From: Bacteroidota bacterium
Lineage (GTDB): Bacteria; Bacteroidota; Bacteroidia; Bacteroidales; CAIWKO01
Direction of reading: 5' to 3'
NCBI GenBank assembly: GCA_037133915.1
Contig: JBAXND010000035.1
Location: 1-45,067 of the forward strand
Length of the DNA: 45,067 bases
Positions within the stretch are counted from its first letter, which is position 1; every line of letters begins with the position of its first letter. The notes under the pieces were generated by a model that saw nothing but the letters and a program-made list of their open reading frames with translations, made no database searches and had not been told where the DNA came from. Shown here in pieces: positions 42,718-45,067 of this stretch. A program made the position numbers and the translations under genes.

Positions 42718-43428
42718 ATGAAAGCAATGATACTGGCTGCGGGCCTTGGTACAAGGCTCAGACCGCTTACCGATAATAAGCCGAAAGCACTTGTAGCGGT
42801 TGCCGGTATGCCACTATTGCTGCATTCCATTAATAAATTGAAAGCTGCGGGTGTCGATTCGATAATTGTGAATGTTCATCACTTCGCTGAACAGCTCATT
42901 GATTATGTAAACAATCATGATTTCGGTGTGCCGGTTACAATATCCGATGAGAGCGGTCACTTGCTTGAAACCGGCGGTGGACTGAAGAAAGCGGAAGCAT
43001 TTTTTAATGATGGCAAATCGTTTCTGTTATGCAATGTGGATGTGCTTTCCGGTACTGACCTGAAAAAAGTTATTGAATCACATGCGGCATCAAATGCGCT
43101 TGTAACGCTGGTTGTAAAAGCCAGACAGACGGCGCGCTATTTTTTGTTTGATAGAAATTTGCAGCTGTGTGGTTGGAAAAATACTAAAATCGGCGAAGTA
43201 AAAACCGCACGTGAAGCCACTTTCTATTATCCATATGCGTTTAGCGGTATTCAAGTAGTGCGTTCGGAAATTTTTCCTTTTATCACTGAGCAGGGGAAAT
43301 TTTCGCTCACTGAGGTTTATTTAAGACTCGCTGCAAATCATGAAATCAGGGCATATGTTGATGATGCGTGGTGGTTCGACCTTGGTAAATTCGAGGATAT
43401 TGAAAGTATAGAAGAATATTTAAAGTAG
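42718..43428 (+). CDS. MurU-like sugar-1-phosphate nucleotidyltransferase
   Basis: The 236-residue protein has the GT-A-type nucleotidyltransferase signature LAAGLGTRLRPLTDNKPKAL near the N-terminus, where the Arg and Lys bind the nucleotide and phosphates. VNVHHFAEQL near 54-63, LLETGGGLKKA near 81-91 and CNVDVL follow. The length fits MurU (about 220-240 residues), which makes UDP-MurNAc from MurNAc-1-phosphate. A mannose-1-phosphate guanylyltransferase role cannot be excluded. The gene starts 18 bp after the kinase, so the two products probably act in sequence. Confidence 0.85.
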   Translation: MKAMILAAGLGTRLRPLTDNKPKALVAVAGMPLLLHSINKLKAAGVDSIIVNVHHFAEQLIDYVNNHDFGVPVTISDESGHLLETGGGLKKAEAFFNDGKSFLLCNVDVLSGTDLKKVIESHAASNALVTLVVKARQTARYFLFDRNLQLCGWKNTKIGEVKTAREATFYYPYAFSGIQVVRSEIFPFITEQGKFSLTEVYLRLAANHEIRAYVDDAWWFDLGKFEDIESIEEYLK

Positions 43429-43437
43429 GAACAGCAT

Positions 43438-43510
43438 CCTGAGCCTGACGAAGGGTGCGGTAAAGATGTTTCTGCTCGGTCGTTGAGTCCGCCCTCAGGC
43501 GGATCGAAAC
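43438..43510. repeat. REP-like intergenic repeat with a hairpin
   Basis: CCTGAGCCTGACGAAGGG (43438-43455) resembles a repeat seen in many bacterial genomes (the CCTGAGCCTGTCGAAGG type). After 32 bp comes TCCGCC-CTCA-GGCGGA (43488-43503), a 6-bp stem, then GATCGAAACG. It fills most of the 112-bp gap before the last gene. Confidence 0.65.
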
Positions 43511-43540
43511 GCATTTATTTGCAAAATAGTTTTAATAAGT

Positions 43541-44995
43541 ATGACTGCTTCATCAAAATATAAATGGCTTTTATTCATCATGCTGCTTTTGGCGGTCTTT
43601 CCGTTCTTTGCATTATGTGCATTTGTGCATCCATCGGCCGATGATTACAGTATGGTGTGGTTAGTGAAGAGCAGCAACTTTTGGCAGTACCAGAAGGACA
43701 TGTATCAGACATGGACAGGAAGATATGCCGCCAATTTTTTCGAGACGCTTCACCCAATGCGGTTTGGAGCAATGTGGGTATATCGGTTAATTCCGGCAGT
43801 TTTGCTTATGCTGCTTTATTTTTCTCTGGTCGCGTTGCTGAAAAGCATTGCCGGAAAGATTCTGCCCGCGGTAACGATTCATTTATGCGCGCTTATTTTT
43901 TTCGTTGTATATCTTAATATTTTTCCTTCTACAGCAGAAGGGATTTATTGGTTGCCGGGCGGTATAGAATATTTGCTCGCAGGCATCTTGAGCATTTTTG
44001 TAATTGCGTTATTAATCCGTTCCGGTGATAAGGATAATCCTCATCGTTGGTTAAAACTTATTCCTGCATCCTTAGCGGTTCTCGTGATTGGCGGTCTGAA
44101 TGAGATCAGTATGGCGCTGCTTGCTGCACTGTTATTCTTCGCCTTATTGTATATCAGAATCAAGCAGAAACGCAATGAATTTAATATTTTTCTGGTGTTT
44201 GTATTGCTTATTGTTGCCGGAACTGTCGATATTTCTGCTCCGGGAAATTATATTCGCATGTCGGTATTTACCAATCCTCTGGATATTACCTCCAGTATTT
44301 TTCTGTCGCTGAAAGGTGCGCTGAAGCTTGTCGGGATTCATTTCCAGTCGCCGCCGTTTATGCTTGTTACCATTTTATTTTTAACTGGCGCCGGAGAGAT
44401 TATTAGGAAGCCGGAAGTGTCAAAATGGATACCATCAGTGCATCCGCTACTCTCCATAATAGTATCAGCGTTGGTGATTTTTGGTTTATACCTTCCGGGA
44501 GCGCTCGGAATGGGAATCAATCCGCCAATGAGAGTGCATGCCACCATTTCGCTGGCCTTTATGTTGCTCTGGTTTTTCAACCTGACTGTATTACTTCAGT
44601 ATCTTCACACAAAAAGAAAACAGATAGCCACATTGCCATCATCCATTACGGTTATTATTGTTGTTGCAATGATAATCCTTTCGTTGCTTGATTTTACGAA
44701 AATTCCCGACGGGCCGTTGGTGTTCAGAGGGAATGTTTCCAGAGCTTATTATGATTTGCTGGTGAAAGCACCTGATTATAATAATGAGCTGAAACAACGA
44801 TATCTGGATATCCGGCAGCAGAAATTCTCCGGAGAGAAATTAGTGAAGGTGAAAAAACTTCAGAATATTCCCGAAAGTATCTTTTTTATTGACATTGAGT
44901 CGGAAGCCGGCGACTGGAAAAATACGGATTATGCGCATTTTTTTGAAGTAGATTCAATTAAAATCAATGACGAACTAAAAACTACAAATTACTAA
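43541..44995 (+). CDS. Polytopic membrane protein, DUF6056-like
   Basis: The 484-residue protein has about 11 helices. The first external loop reads HPSADDYSMVWLV and later WTGRYAANFFETLHP, a pattern I associate with DUF6056 proteins. The position of the acidic pair just after helix 1 is like GT-C glycosyltransferases, so a polyprenyl-sugar-dependent transferase is possible but unproven. A soluble tail of about 90 residues follows the last helix. A 112-bp gap with a REP-like repeat separates it from the MurU-like gene, so co-transcription is uncertain. The last 72 bp of the window after its stop hold TTTTCAAA repeats and no gene. Confidence 0.7.
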   Translation: MTASSKYKWLLFIMLLLAVFPFFALCAFVHPSADDYSMVWLVKSSNFWQYQKDMYQTWTGRYAANFFETLHPMRFGAMWVYRLIPAVLLMLLYFSLVALLKSIAGKILPAVTIHLCALIFFVVYLNIFPSTAEGIYWLPGGIEYLLAGILSIFVIALLIRSGDKDNPHRWLKLIPASLAVLVIGGLNEISMALLAALLFFALLYIRIKQKRNEFNIFLVFVLLIVAGTVDISAPGNYIRMSVFTNPLDITSSIFLSLKGALKLVGIHFQSPPFMLVTILFLTGAGEIIRKPEVSKWIPSVHPLLSIIVSALVIFGLYLPGALGMGINPPMRVHATISLAFMLLWFFNLTVLLQYLHTKRKQIATLPSSITVIIVVAMIILSLLDFTKIPDGPLVFRGNVSRAYYDLLVKAPDYNNELKQRYLDIRQQKFSGEKLVKVKKLQNIPESIFFIDIESEAGDWKNTDYAHFFEVDSIKINDELKTTNY

Positions 44996-45067
44996 TAATC
45001 CATTTTTCAAATTTTCAAATCACTGTTGTCCGGTAAAAGTTTGAAAGAAGCCGAAGCATAAGCCCGG

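Overview
The window reads as a chromosomal segment of a Bacteroidota (Cytophaga-Flavobacterium-Bacteroides group) bacterium. The evidence is a protein with a type IX secretion sorting tail, an ExbB-ExbD-ExbD-TonB set of the Bacteroidota type, DUF5606, a MbnP/diheme peroxidase pair, and several TAnnTTTG promoter elements at gene starts. No rRNA, tRNA, CRISPR array, prophage or intact insertion sequence was recognised. Most of the window is ordinary core genome on the minus strand.

Layout. 1-930: a possible mobile-element edge, a flavin-binding protein and repeat-rich DNA. 930-6570 (minus): a minimal type II acyl synthase cassette (KAS, ACP, phosphopantetheinyl transferase, acyltransferase), preceded by a 3-hydroxyacyl-CoA dehydrogenase and a GT39-like glycosyltransferase. 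6.6-10.4 kb (minus): NifU-like and Mrp/ApbC Fe-S biogenesis proteins, PyrD/PyrK and DUF5606. 10.5-12.6 kb (plus): a MbnP-like copper lipoprotein and its diheme cytochrome c peroxidase partner. 12.6-13.5 kb (minus): an EamA permease. 13.6-27.9 kb (minus): a complete nuoA-B-CD-E-F-G-H-I-J-K-L-M-N operon for the NADH-oxidising form of complex I. 28.2-32.8 kb (minus): an MgtC/DUF4010 membrane protein, a PiT phosphate transporter, two tandem DUF47 regulators and an EI24/CysZ-like protein. 32.9-37.2 kb: a small lipoprotein converging on a large repetitive T9SS cargo protein. 38.0-41.1 kb (plus): the TonB energising operon. 41.3-43.4 kb (plus): an AmgK-like sugar kinase fused to a RapZ C-terminal domain, then a MurU-like nucleotidyltransferase (peptidoglycan sugar salvage). 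43.5-45.0 kb (plus): a polytopic DUF6056-like protein.

Three things go beyond routine annotation. First, intergenic DNA carries many tandem arrays of different sequence but the same 7-bp period. At four genes the array overlaps or directly abuts the stop codon, and in two it encodes the last residues. Second, the AmgK-RapZ-C fusion beside MurU suggests a cell-wall recycling kinase controlled by an amino-sugar sensor. Third, the phosphopantetheinyl transferase gene has all family motifs but no ATG, GTG or TTG start in the required place.

Functional assignments rest on motifs and family resemblance read by eye; no database search was possible.
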